Position numbers and translations under genes: made by a program. A model generated the notes under the pieces. The model ran no database searches. It saw only the letters and a program-made list of their open reading frames with translations, and had not been told where the DNA came from. A stretch of DNA of 64,000 bases. It comes from Circinella minor (taxonomy: Eukaryota > Mucoromycota > Mucoromycetes > Mucorales > Lichtheimiaceae). Every line of letters begins with the position of its first letter. Position 1 is the first letter of the stretch. The stretch lies in NCBI GenBank assembly GCA_016758965.1, contig JAEPRB010000015.1, positions 62,001 through 126,000 of the forward strand, given 5' to 3'. Shown in pieces: positions 52,758 through 64,000 of this stretch.

Positions 52758-54779
52758 TTACTGCCGTATAGGAAAAGAATAACAAGTTTTACAAATCAAT
52801 AAAAATCGGTGGCGAACAATGTTGGCAACCATGTAATTATGTATATAAGAAAAGGGAAAAATTATTTTGGAGAAGTATGGTATACTAAAAAAAAGTTGCT
52901 TTTATCGTTTTTTTTTTTTTGGTTGAAAGGTATACGTATTGTAGAAAAACAAAAAGATCGTTATTTTTTTTAGGTATATATATATAAAATATTATTATTA
53001 TTATTACTTTGTTGTTATCAATATGTAAATTTCTATGTGTAGTAATTATACCTAGAAAAGAAAAAAGAGATGGAAAAAAGGAGAGGAAATATAACTTGGG
53101 ATTGATTGTTGTTATTATTTCTTTTTTGTTTGAAGTAAAAAAAAAAAAAAAAAAAAGAGAGAAGGAAAGAAGACGGCAAAGTAAATTAGAGTATAGAGCC
53201 ACAAAAAAAGATAAAGGTGTTATCTTAGCTGATTGGCTAGTGATTAGTTTTGCCCGTTTAGAGGTGTTGACGTTATAAAAAGAAATTGGGGGACCAAGAG
53301 TGAGTAAATGAGGGACTATGCTATAAAGGAAGGAGAGGATTACTATGAGTAGTGTCTGTAAGCAAAACACAGCATGCAAATAATAAACGTAAAAATAAAA
53401 TAAAAGATAAGATATATCCTTATCTGCCCGACACACACACACACACACACACACGGGCTCCTGATGCTTTCTCCCCCCAAAAAAAAATTACTCAGTAGAT
53501 ATGAGTCCCTGTTTTTACTGCTTAAAATTTTTTGATAAAACTGGATGAACTGTGTAACTTCCGACAAAACTTGGAAACATAAAAATTGTTATCTGACGGA
53601 GCCAGTTTATCTTTCCGTTTTCTTTACATATCTATTACTTTCATGCGTTTTTTTTTAATCTTCTTGTTCTTTGTTAGTAGCTAAATCAGGTAGATAATGA
53701 AAGCAGTAATAACTTTTACTAATTTTTATGTTACATACTCACCATAGTTTGACATCCTTATTGTCTTTTCTTCTCACTCTTTCTTCAATATTATTCCTTG
53801 TCAAGAAAAACTCCAATAATAAATAGTCTAACTTATCAAAACGAAAATTTGTTCCGACATCTTTCCCCGCACTTGAGTGATTCATTATAGAACCCATTCA
53901 TTCAGCTGCTGTTCCCTAAATGAACAAATCGTATCCGTTCGAGTTATTAAGCAAAATTAAGGTTTCTGAGATAAACCAGCGCGTGAACAATTATGCTAGA
54001 GCAAAAATTGATTGTTCACTTTTGTACTTGATTTCTATACTGTACGTATTATCTTTTTTGTGTTCCAGCTGCTATAATAATTTCTACTATCTATTTCTTC
54101 GATTGTTAATCATGATAATGCATATCGTCATCGTCGTTCCCATTTGTTGGTTATCATCGCTTTATAACGTACAAGTCATAAATTGCCTTTTTTATCGTAT
54201 TTATTACAAATTGGTACACAATCTGATTGTTCTGGCTTTTTCTTTATAATTATCTTCTTATATACTGGATATTTTTTAATGATTGCTGGGACCATTTTTC
54301 TATCATAGCAAAATATTCCTTTTTATTTTGACGTTGGGATCTTTTGGTTGCCGGCGATTAACAGGGTCAATTTAGCGCACAACAGAATTCCAGAGTTTCG
54401 TGTATATGAATCCTATCATTAATGAAAAATATTTTTCATTTGCCGACTGATTGTTAAAAATGCGCGTACACTGATTTATGAAATTGACCCTTTATCTTTT
54501 AACAGACTTGCCCACGCCAGCCAAACTCCCCACTTGACAATGTCAATATCGTGCATCATGTTGTATACCCACTTGATACTAGAGTATGGTTTTGTCGTCA
54601 AATCTCATTTGAATATTAAAGTAAAAGAAAAAAAAAAGAGGCTGTGGCATTTTACTGGCACTGAAGCTCTCACATATTCTTACGCCCTCAGTGTCTTTTC
54701 ACAATGTTGAACTAGACTAAATTCGCACCCTTAACTTTCATAGCAAAAAAGAAACTTCATACAATAATAATTAATACGA

Positions 54780-55113
54780 ATGACACACAACAGATACGGA
54801 AGATCAGGATTCCCAGTTGCTCGATCAAAAGCGCTCAGAAAAATGACAACTAGTGTATTGTGTAAGGAGGTATATTATCCTTTCAAATCTTTGGCAACCA
54901 TTACACAGGCGATATACCAAAATTTCAAACAATATATGGACGCGGTCGACCTCAAGTTAAGGTTTATTGATGAATTTGAGCCCTGGGAAAATTCTTCAGA
55001 TTTGGGTTAACAAAGCTTGATAAAAGAGGAACTTTAGACAAAGAAGGAAGTAGTAAAAAAGGCAAATCAGTTCTGCGGTGGTACCAAAAGAGATGACTGA
55101 TCATCTTGGTAAA
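54780..55113 (+). pseudogene. Unidentified coding remnant with a probable frameshift
   Basis: A 76-codon frame with non-low-complexity composition (begins MTHNRYGRSGFPVARSK, ends FEPWENSSDLG) stops at 55010. The +1 frame stays open from about 55000 through FGLTKLDKRGTLDKEGSSKK to a stop at 55112. Continuity of style across the shift suggests one broken gene. A second open fragment further right (KIYGGWIYGDEPSIYQERK, about 55261-55321) may belong to the same relic. I do not recognise the family; a transposon origin is a guess. Confidence 0.3.
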
Positions 55114-56849
55114 AGATAACAGGTTCAATATTTTTTTGTTCGTTTGTTTGTAGATAAAGATAATTAGGAAGTAAAAAGTAAATCGAACCCATTATTCAAA
55201 ATCAATGTGCTTTTTGATTGTTGGATAAATTGGTTGATAGTATTATCAAACATGCAGCCTTGAAAATATATGGAGGATGGATTTATGGAGATGAACCAAG
55301 TATCTATCAAGAACGCAAGACAATGAGTTAAAGTGTCATTCACTATTATCATTCATATTATTTGAAGAGTAGCAGGTCATATATCTTTACAACAAATAAC
55401 GTAAAATATTACATATCCGCACCACCTCTATTCCTACTTGATCCAATAATAATAAACCATGTACATACGTCAAATTACTTCTTTATCTACATGAGTATGT
55501 TTTTATTGTCGATTCAAAATAACATGTACATGATTTGTACAAAGGGGAATATAGTATGTTAGAGAGAACAAGCGTTGATATGTATCAGTTAAATTACCAT
55601 CACCAGCCCATTTTAATTAAAAAAGACAACCCTATTACGTATTATCTAAAACATACGATCCAAATTAAGATGTGGCGGAAAGATGGCTATAATTGCTTAA
55701 ATCATCTTCTGAATGTCATCATCAAGTTACATACTTATCTAACGAGATAGTGATTGAGTTCTCCGTCGGTTCACAAAGCTCTTAAGTTTCAAAAGAGCAC
55801 TTTAAAGAGTGCGTGAATCCTTCGTTTCTTTATATTACTAATAACAGTAACTAGGATACGAAAAATAGTAATGATGGGGCGGCGCACAATGTAAAAAAAT
55901 TCCTTCAACGAAAGAATAAGTCTAAGCTGTCAGATATATATCAGCATCAAATTACACCGCCATTGTAAATTTTACTTGCCAATTATAATCAAAAATCCTG
56001 TATATCAACTTTTTCTTAACTTTGATATCCCAGTCTATTACTTTGGTGATCCATCTGTATTTATTCCAAGAATAGACAACACCAGGTGATAAAAAAAAAA
56101 CTCTTTTCTCAATTTTCCCACCCCGCTTTTTCCACAAATTCCAAAATAATGTCCTGATGTTTCTTGTCCTACAATTGAACAATCAGGTATCTATCTTTAC
56201 TACTAGTAGCGATATGTTTTTATATACTATTGTATTAGCATCCCCATGCTAATAAGCAACCATAGGCTGATTGCGGCTTGCTCACTAGTTGGATTAAGAA
56301 AAGAGGTGGTGCAACGCTGCTTTAAGAATTTACCAGGTATTAGGGGTATTAAATATACAAGAATAAGTTTCTGCTTGCGCTTGCAAAGGTACAGTGTAAA
56401 ATTTTATCCGATATGATGTTTTTCTCACACTACATCTGTATACACCTGTTGTCCAATAGTAGTGGATACATTACAGAAATTTAACTGGACATCATCATTC
56501 AGTTTAATTCAAACAAGAAATGTTTTTTTTTGGAACAGTCAATGCATAGACTTTGGGATAGGGTTGTTGTATTGAGATAATCACTATATTAGAGTAAAGC
56601 GAATTTTTAGTAGAAAAGGAAAACAGAATTTGTTTTTTCCGCGCATGTGTTGGGGCGTTCGATTTTTTTTTTTTTTTTACAATAATAAACTGACTTAATA
56701 TTTTATCAAATCAGTTTAAATTGAATGCGTTGACAGTTTCCATTTTATTTTCTCTGTCTTTTTTCCTCCTCAGACAATAATGGCGTGCGATCCAGTAATA
56801 TAAACGAACTGGCTAAGCAAAAAGTTATCTTTTAGTATGATTGTGAATT

Positions 56850-56909
56850 ATGAACGACCAAAGTAAAATTCGTCAATGTGTTAGTTGACAAAGACGAAGA
56901 CAAAAATGT
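56850..56909 (+). pseudogene. Possible Zn2Cys6 zinc-cluster remnant with a stop at a zinc ligand
   Basis: From ATG 56850 the frame reads MNDQSKIRQCVS-stop-QRRRQKC. Replacing the stop (TGA, 56886-56888) by a cysteine codon (TGC/TGT) would give C-x2-C-x6-C with the basic RRR.K core, the first half of a fungal zinc cluster. After the third position no second CxxC half follows, so the remnant is both interrupted and truncated. It is short; chance resemblance cannot be excluded. Confidence 0.35.
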
Positions 56910-57431
56910 GGTAGCAGCCCGCCCATCATGATTTTTTTAGTTGCGACACTTTTCATGCTTTTTTTAAATGGCTATATCTTATCACATTATCTATGCTAAT
57001 TCCCCCCTTCATACACAAAAAAAAAATTGATCTCGGTTTTTGAACATGTAACGGAAAAAAGGGAACTAGCATAGAGTTTTATTTTTTCTTATTTATTTTT
57101 ATGTCAAAAAGAGCATTAAAATGGGTTCCTTGGAGCTGATAACCACATTGAGGTCTGAGGCAAACTAAATAGGAATTGTTGGATGTACGACCAGCAATTG
57201 TTTTTTCTTTTACTTTTATGAATCCAACACTTACTTGTCAATTGGCACACATATTATTCACATGAACAAGGGCATAAAATACCACAATGGGCTTCTGATC
57301 TGATGATTTGTCTAAGCATTTTTTGTGTAACTTGGAAAGAGTTGCTTGCTAGGTGTATAGTACTTTTTATGGTTTTTGAATAGGGCATATTTTTCTTTTT
57401 TTCTCTTTTGTTTAAAATACGTTTTCTTTTG

Positions 57432-59756
57432 ATGTACAATAATATATTACTACTCATCACCATTACTTTAGTATTTTTCTCAACAGCATTTGCTGAATTG
57501 CAGTTTTCTAAACAATGGCCTTTTTCACCATTTCAACATTCTGTTGCTAAACAGCAACAGCAACCAATAGTACAAGAAACAGAATTTCGTGTATTGAAAA
57601 ATGAGCGGGTAAAGAATTACGCTGTACGCATAAAACAGCCTCAATCTTGTGAAAACAGTCTTCAGGTAATACACTTCAGTGAGATGCTTTTTTTTTCGAT
57701 GAATACGTTTCTACATCGCCCGTTGCTATTATCATTATTTATTGTATGCGAGAGTATTTGCTTAGTATTCTGGATATATTGATAACCATGAAACGGACGA
57801 TCACCTATTTTTTTGGTTCTTTGAATCCCGTACATCACCTGAAACAGATCCTTTCGTTTTATGGTTGAACGGCGGTCCTGTAAGTTTTTCATGATAGTAA
57901 CGCACTGTGTTATTTTTACTTGATTTGATCGTATTTTATATGTGTATAAACAGACAACAATATTTTTATAATATTATTAATAGGGATGCAGTTCTATGAT
58001 GGGAAATTGGATGGAATTAGGGTAACTAAATGTTGGTTATAAAGAATATCTATATTTACACGTCTCCCAATCAATCTAACATGTATGTACACTATAGCCC
58101 TTGCCAGGTCCACTCGTCCGGAAATTCCACTGTTCATAATGAGTACAGTTGGAATACTGCTGCTAATATTGTATTCCTAGACCAAGTAATATAACTCTAT
58201 TTATTTTTTGAATTATAGATTTCTTTTTTTTTTCACGTTGGCACTTCTAACCACTGAATATTATGGACACTTTGTGATACTAGCCTGTTAATGTTGGATA
58301 CAGTTATGGTAAATCCAAAATAGCAGATACAAAACACGCGGCCCGTGATGTTGCAGCTTTTTTGCAACTTTTCTTGTTCGAGTTTAAGAAGTATGCTGAT
58401 AACCCACTCCACATCGCAGGTGAATCGTACGGTACGTCCTTGAAATAATTCGGTATGCCTCGTATAAAATTGTTGAGTGATGTAATATTTATCTAAATAT
58501 GGAACCCTGTTATATACGCTACCTAAAAATATACAATAATAGGTGGCCATTATCTACCTGCGCTTTCAGTCGAACTACTCCAGCAAAACAAGATTGCAGC
58601 AAAAGGGCATATTCATATTCCATATGAGTCAATGATAATTGGTAATGGTTGGACTGACCCACGTACTCAATATAAGCACTACGAGACATATTCATGCGCC
58701 AACAATTCTGAATGTAAGTGTAGTATATTATCACCAAACACCAAAATATCATTCTTACTATAATCATCAACAATAATAACTTTTACTATACATGAATACT
58801 ACATTAGACGAACCGCTTTTTGATGAAAAAATATGTAAAAAAATGCGTGACACTTACCCGCGATGTGAAAAATTAATGACGACTTGCTACGAGCAACAAT
58901 TACCCTTGACTTGTATCCCCGCAGAGCTGTATTGCATAAAAACCCAACAATCAATCTTTTATGAGTCTGGATTGAACTTGAATCCATACGATATTCGAAA
59001 AACTTGTGCAGGTGAATCTGGTCTTTGTTATGCAGAAATAGATTCAATTACCAAATATGCCAATAGTATGAAAGTCAGACGTGAACTTGGAGTTGATGAT
59101 GCAGCCAGAAAGTTTAGTTCATGTACTGACTCTGTTGCAGAACAATTTGAAAAAACAGCAGATCAGTGTGTATTTTTTTTTTGATTATATAATGAAGTAA
59201 AGATTGAAAATTTTTTAGCGTTTACTATTACTGAATAATATGGTTTAAATAATTGTGTAAATAGTGGGTTTAGTTTTGCAAAACACGTTGCTGATACACT
59301 CAACTCCGGTATAAGAGTACTATTATATGCAGGCGATATGGTAAGACAGCATTTGTTACCTCTTTCTATTTTTTCTAGAACTGTAAGCTTATTTTCTTTG
59401 TATTGTTATGTTTGTAGGACTGGCGTTGTAACTGGATCGGAAACAGAGCGTGGTCATTAAAAATGGAGTGGTCAGGACAACAAGGTTATCGAGAAGCTCT
59501 TGGTGAACCATGGTGTAATTCAAAAACGGGTGGACTAGCTGGAAAAGTATGGTCTCATAGTCGCCTAACCTTTTTACAAGTTTTCAATGCGGGGCACATG
59601 GTAATAATCAAGAGAACCTACAATTTCCTCTTATTTCTGATAGTTCAATATCTGATGTGAAAATGTTTTATTTATTAGGTGCCTTATGATCAACCAGAAA
59701 ATGCTCTTGATTTTTTTAACCGATGGTTACAAAACAAAGCATTAAACAGCATATAG
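57432..59756 (+). CDS. Secreted serine carboxypeptidase (S10), tandem copy 1
   Basis: Carboxypeptidase Y-like enzyme, vacuolar or secreted, that trims C-terminal residues at acidic pH. Ten exons: 57432-57665, 57766-57879, 57984-58021, 58098-58185, 58284-58431, 58543-58713, 58808-59165, 59265-59340, 59418-59600, 59679-59756. Total 1488 bases, 495 residues. A signal peptide of about 21 residues ends in AFA, with a short propeptide-like Gln-rich stretch after it. [23 protein letters not shown] leads to YSGYIDN. Substrate-carboxylate motif LWLNGGPGCSS (Cys118). Catalytic Ser206 in GESYGGHY, Asp410 in GDMDWRCNW, His469 in NAGHMVP. The cysteine-rich insert (about 274-338) fits the family disulfides. 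Cys370 is in the place of the partner of Cys118. The start is the first in-frame ATG; the open frame upstream lacks one. Confidence 0.94.
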
Positions 59757-60772
59757 CTATTTTGAATGGTTCTCAACTACCTCTAAGCGTAAATAACTTA
59801 GTTAAAAGGAAGCTTTATGATGTTACCAGCAGAAAATAAACTAGCACGTAGACTGTATTTGATGTGTCTATATAATTATATATAATCTATTAGTGTTACA
59901 AAAACAATGTTGAAAAAATAGTTTAGTTACGTGTTGTATTGCCTTTGAAAAACCCTCCATGTTGGATTAAACATCAACAGTAAGCTATTGAATAAACATA
60001 CCAAGATTCAGTAGCATTTTTTTGCTGCGATTATTAATACGTATGCACAAAGCGATGAAAATAATAATAAAGTTGCCGTAGTCTTCTTTCGCTTATCAAA
60101 CTGAATTACGTATTCATTATGTAGTAAAGCAACAAAATACTGTTTTTTCAGATTAAGCAAGAAAAAATGTACTGCTTTCAACAATTAAGGTAAGTCGGCC
60201 TTGATGATTAACCATACACACGAAAATCCACTTGTATTGATTAGAACTCGGTAAATATAAATAGGATATATAAAAACTACTGCAAGAATTTTAACAAGTT
60301 TTATATTTATATATAAAGTGATAGAATAGAAGATAATTAATAATGGATAGATAGATTGGCTGATGAACTGCGATCAGACTATAAAAAATAAAGCTCGTTA
60401 AATTATTTTTACTTGTTACAGTATCCACGTGATGATGCTGCAAGCTTTTCCTTTGTAGAATTGGTGGAGAGGCCGAGTATTTTATTTACCTAAATGCAGT
60501 AAAATCAACACAGAATAACCGTATCAGCATTACATTACTATGCAGTTGATAACCAAAAAGGCAAGTGTTTCATTTTTTCTAAAGAAGGTTATTTTTCTCA
60601 ACTACGCGATGAAATTGTTTTATTCAAAAACTGGAGAATCATAGTATTTCTCACGATTATTAGTCATCCACTCGGAGGCGCCTTGACTTACTTTAAGTTC
60701 AATTGTACAACGACACCTATAAATATAAGTGACAATGTATCTCCAATCGGTTTTTCTCTATCTATCTTTTTT
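59757..60772. other. Intergenic between the carboxypeptidase copies
   Basis: 1 kb, AT-rich, no gene. Should hold the copy 1 terminator and the copy 2 promoter. An in-frame stretch upstream of copy 2 (from 60683) lacks an ATG and is treated as leader. Confidence 0.5.
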
Positions 60773-62109
60773 ATGCGTTTTTCCTCTACTCGATTATTAT
60801 TTCTTGCAGCAACTGCAGCAGTATGGACTACAGCATACGCTGATATGGGGTTTTTTGACCAAACTGAATTGGAGCAGTGGCCTGTAACTTCTGATCGTCA
60901 CAATTCCTTTGTTGTTCCTGAGCAGCAAGAACAACAGCCTATACGTGCACAGGAATTCCGAGTGTTACGAAATGACAGAATAAAAAACTATGCTGTTCGT
61001 ATAAAGTCCCCTATTTCATGTGAAGAAGGTGTGCAAGTAAGTTACAACAAAAGATTATTATTATTGTTATGTAATTGAAAGGAGAGCTAAAAGTATGGAA
61101 AGTACTCGGGTTATATAGATAACTTTGAAACAAACGACCATTTGTTCTTTTGGTTTTTCGGATCGCGTACTTCACCAGATACAGACCCTGTGGTTTTGTG
61201 GTTAAATGGTGGGCCGGTAAGAAAAAAAAGGGTAACTTCATTATACATTAAAAATGATGTCTGACCCGTTTTCGGTTTTCTTTCTATCGCGTTGTTATAG
61301 GGGGGAAGTTCTATGATGGGTGCCTGGATGGAGTTGGGGTGAGTGAATAAAAGTTATTTTTTCGGATTTTATCCACCATTTCGCTATCCCAACATAATAT
61401 AACTTAACTTTCCATACAGACCTTGCTTAGTGGAGTTATCTGGTAATACCACAATGCGTAACGAGTATAGCTGGAATTCTGTTGCTAATGTTATTTTTTT
61501 GGATCAGGTTCGTATTTTATTTTATTTTTCTCAGTTTGTAAATAGGCATCATTATCTAAAAACCATCCAATAACCTCTTATACGGTTTATATTATTATAG
61601 CCTGTTAATGTTGGTTACAGTTACGGTAAATCCAAAACCAGAAATTCTAGGCAATCTGCTCGTGATATAGCGGCCTTTTTACAACTGTTTTTTGGTGAAT
61701 TCCCTGAATATAGTGATAATCCATTCCATATTTCGGGTGAATCTTATGGTATATTTATTTTACATTTATATTAATATATGTTTGATAATGATTGATAGTT
61801 ATTGACTAGCTTTACGTACTTAATTACTTTCTTCATATAAAAATATTTTTAGGAGGACATTATCTACCTCCTTTGGCAATAGAACTCATTCATCAAAATA
61901 AAGAAGCTAAAAAAGGCCATATCCATATTCCATTTGAATCTATGTTGATTGGTAACGGTTGGACTGAACCCCGTACTCAACTTCAACATTATGAAACTTA
62001 TTCGTGTGCCACCGATTCTGAATGTATGTATGCTTTTGTGTATTTTGATAAGGAAAATAGAGAACAAATGGATTGAGTGTATTATCTTAAATTTCACTTC
62101 TCTTTTTGA

Positions 62110-62148
<39 letters not shown>

Positions 62149-62554
62149 TAGATAAGCCACTCTTTGACAAGCAAGAATGCGAAGAAATGCGAAATGCATA
62201 TCCACTTTGTGAGAAACTCTTGACAGCATGTTATCAATTTCCATCTGCGTTAACCTGTGTTCCGCCTACTTTATATTGCGAAAGAATACGTGGTAAATAT
62301 GAGGCCACTGGATTAAACCCCTACGATATTCGAAAGAAATGTACCGGCGATTCTGGCCTATGTTATGACGAAATTGATGCTATTATTAAATATGCCAATA
62401 ATCCCAAAGTTCGATGGGAATTAGGCGTTAATAATGAAGCTGGAGAGTTTTATGGATATTCTAAATCTGTTAATTATCGGTTTACATTTTCAGGAGATGG
62501 GTAAATGAAGGCAAAAAACAAGTAAAAATTTATAATTTATATTGTTAATTAACA

Positions 62555-62603
<49 letters not shown>

Positions 62604-63010
62604 AAAGTGCATTTGCTTTTTCCAAAGATGTCGCAGATACACTTGCTGAGAATATCCGGGTTCTCCTTTATGTCGGTGATATGGACTATATCTGCAACTG
62701 GTTAGATTTCTATAAAAATAACAAACAAAAACAAAAACAGTTGATTAAACATGTAAATATATCTAACATGCATTTCTTTTTTGAAAAAAAAAAGGTATGG
62801 GAATTTGGCATGGTCCAAGAAGATGGAATGGTATGGTAAACAAGGTTATGAAGAAGCAATAGTTGAATCTTGGATTAATAAAGTAACACTACAAAAGGCT
62901 GGTGAAGTGCGTTCGCACGATAATTTGACATTTTTACGTGTATTTGATGCGGGACACATGGTACGTAGTATAATAATTATTTTAGACTCTTATTTTATCA
63001 GTATTGACAC

Positions 63011-63058
<48 letters not shown>

Positions 63059-63168
63059 GGTACGAAAACGATTAATTACTTACGTATCAGGTTCCTTACG
63101 ATCAACCAGAAAATTCTCTCGATTTCTTTAGTCGATGGTTAAAGAATGAACCACTAAATGAGAAATAA
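60773..63168 (+). CDS. Secreted serine carboxypeptidase (S10), tandem copy 2
   Basis: Tandem paralogue of copy 1. Ten exons: 60773-61036, 61103-61216, 61301-61338, 61420-61507, 61601-61748, 61853-62023, 62152-62500, 62608-62700, 62795-62960, 63091-63168. Total 1509 bases, 502 residues. Signal peptide of about 23 residues ([17 protein letters not shown]). Exons 2-6 and 10 have exactly the same lengths as in copy 1 (114, 38, 88, 148, 171 and 78 bases). Catalytic Ser216 (GESYGGHY), Asp417 (GDMDYICNW) and His476 (DAGHMVP) are intact, so activity is expected. Unusual: the motif is NGGPGGSS, Gly128 replacing the cysteine, and Tyr377 replaces its usual disulfide partner. The eighth intron lies 17 bases further into the coding sequence than in copy 1. 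Introns carry long (TA)n, (TG)n and (CT)n runs. Confidence 0.94.
62110..62603. repeat. (TA)n and (TA)n(TG)n microsatellites flanking exon 7 of carboxypeptidase copy 2
   Basis: A (TA)n run at about 62114-62143 lies just before exon 7. A compound (TA)n(TG)n at about 62557-62603 lies just before exon 8, so exon 7 itself (62152-62500) is sandwiched between them. Neither is found at the same place in copy 1. Confidence 0.9.
63012..63054. repeat. (CT)n microsatellite in the last intron of carboxypeptidase copy 2
   Basis: About 21 CT units inside intron 9. They extend the pyrimidine-rich part of the intron, though the acceptor CAG is 36 bases further on. Confidence 0.95.
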
Positions 63169-64000
63169 CTATTTAGATTATTTATAAATTATACTAATAT
63201 TTTTTTATTATAAAATAATTATTCATGATATGATAGATATTATATAAGAATAATAAATAATCCATATAGGCATATTCTGTACAAACAATATACTGCAATA
63301 CTATGATGTATACTGCTTTAGTATCATCATGCGAGAAATCTCCCATGACAAATTGAGACTAATGAGAATTTTAGTTCTTGTCTCAAAAAGTGAAAAATTA
63401 CTCCTTTTGTTTATAAATTTATTTTTCTGACCAATACACTACAACATTTATCTAGCAAACAACCGTTGTTACGTATAAGACTACAGTAGTTTTTTTGTTT
63501 CACTGTGGTAATTTAATATTGTAATTCTCGCTGCAAAAAAAAAGAAACAAAAAAATATCATCATCATTAGTTCTGGATAGATTGCATTCCATACTGACAA
63601 CTAGGATAGAATATTTTAAATGGCATACGTAACAGAAATCAAAGAGGCAGTAACTCAAAAATGCTGTTCCGGAAATTATTTAAACAGTAATGTATAAATT
63701 CCGATGATAATGAAGATAGTAGTCAAACTTGTTCTTCAGCAGCAAATAAATAAAAAATTCTTAAAATGACATAAATTAGATAATACATAGTCGACATTAT
63801 TATTGAAGGTCATTAAATGCATACATAAGTGAAACTATGATAATAATCGTTGTTGGTCAGAATAAATGATAATATAATCTGAAAGAAATGGAACTGGTGG
63901 TAGTATCTGTTTGCCATTTTATGCGTAGAGCAGTTTACTGCGAAAATGAACAATAGAATGATCGACTATACACTATTTATGTTGAATATACAGAACGTCA
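63169..64000. other. Right edge, no gene seen
   Basis: AT-rich flank of carboxypeptidase copy 2. No recognisable element to the window end. Confidence 0.5.

Larger units (their letters stand above)
52758..57431. other. AT-rich 4.7-kb stretch with possible gene and transposon relics
   Basis: Left part: GATA-gene 5' region with a (CA)12 run at 53431-53454. Middle: a small inverted-repeat pair at 54363-54491, and open fragments at 54780-55010 and 55222-55341 that look like decayed coding sequence of unknown kind. Right: a Zn2Cys6-like remnant at 56850-56909. No intact gene is supportable. Confidence 0.45.

Noticed and set aside
56233..56252. Perfect ATTAGCAT-CCCC-ATGCTAAT palindrome as a terminator or regulatory hairpin
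   Set aside because: Isolated, next to no gene, and eukaryotic genes do not use such terminators; kept only as a note.
60427..60480. A tRNA-like GGTGGAGAGGCCGAG stretch
   Set aside because: No acceptor stem, anticodon arm or T-loop GTTCRA could be folded around it.

Overview
This window is an AT-rich (roughly 30% GC by eye) fungal nuclear contig. Almost every gene is interrupted by short introns with strong GTAAGT-type donors and TAG/CAG acceptors. The gene style, the tandem Zn2Cys6 and secreted-protease duplications, and the metazoan-like VPS3/TGFBRAP1, VPS35 and PBDC1 orthologues point to an early-diverging filamentous fungus, most likely Mucoromycota/Mucorales. The order-level assignment is inference, not proof. 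All exon chains below were built by hand. Each multi-exon chain sums to a multiple of three, and the junctions preserve conserved family motifs.

Layout, left to right. Positions 139-11164 hold four minus-strand genes: Ran GTPase, thioredoxin, a HET-domain-like protein and the HOPS subunit VPS41. A 230-bp divergent promoter separates VPS41 from a plus-strand PBDC1/CHP1 gene, which has two microexons and a GC-AG intron. L2HGDH (mitochondrial L-2-hydroxyglutarate dehydrogenase) follows. At 17942-18112, on the minus strand, lies a complete U1 snRNA gene with its own TATA box. Positions 19563-26688 hold a tandem array of three paralogous Zn2Cys6 transcription factors with identical intron architecture. 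VPS3/TGFBRAP1 (CORVET) occupies 27514-32310.

Positions 32311-39433 are gene-poor. They contain a candidate structured, spliced noncoding transcript (about 32690-33060) and two terminal-inverted-repeat elements of Tc1/mariner/pogo type, both lacking a transposase. Calmodulin (39434-40607) converges on VPS35 (retromer, 40908-44772). A mitochondrial-type PPR protein, a GATA factor with an Fep1/SRE-like finger, and a relic-bearing AT-rich stretch (52.8-57.4 kb) follow. The window ends with two tandem S10 serine carboxypeptidases (57432-63168) that share eight of nine intron positions.

Functional themes. VPS41 (HOPS), VPS3 (CORVET) and VPS35 (retromer) all act in endosome/vacuole traffic, and the two secreted carboxypeptidases pass through the same endomembrane system. 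I saw no biosynthetic cluster, virus, CRISPR array or clearly new multi-gene system. The best leads are the noncoding locus at 32.7 kb, the pogo-like element at 35.7-36.5 kb, the TF array with its possible broken relative at 56.85 kb, and the paired loss of a conserved disulfide in the second carboxypeptidase.
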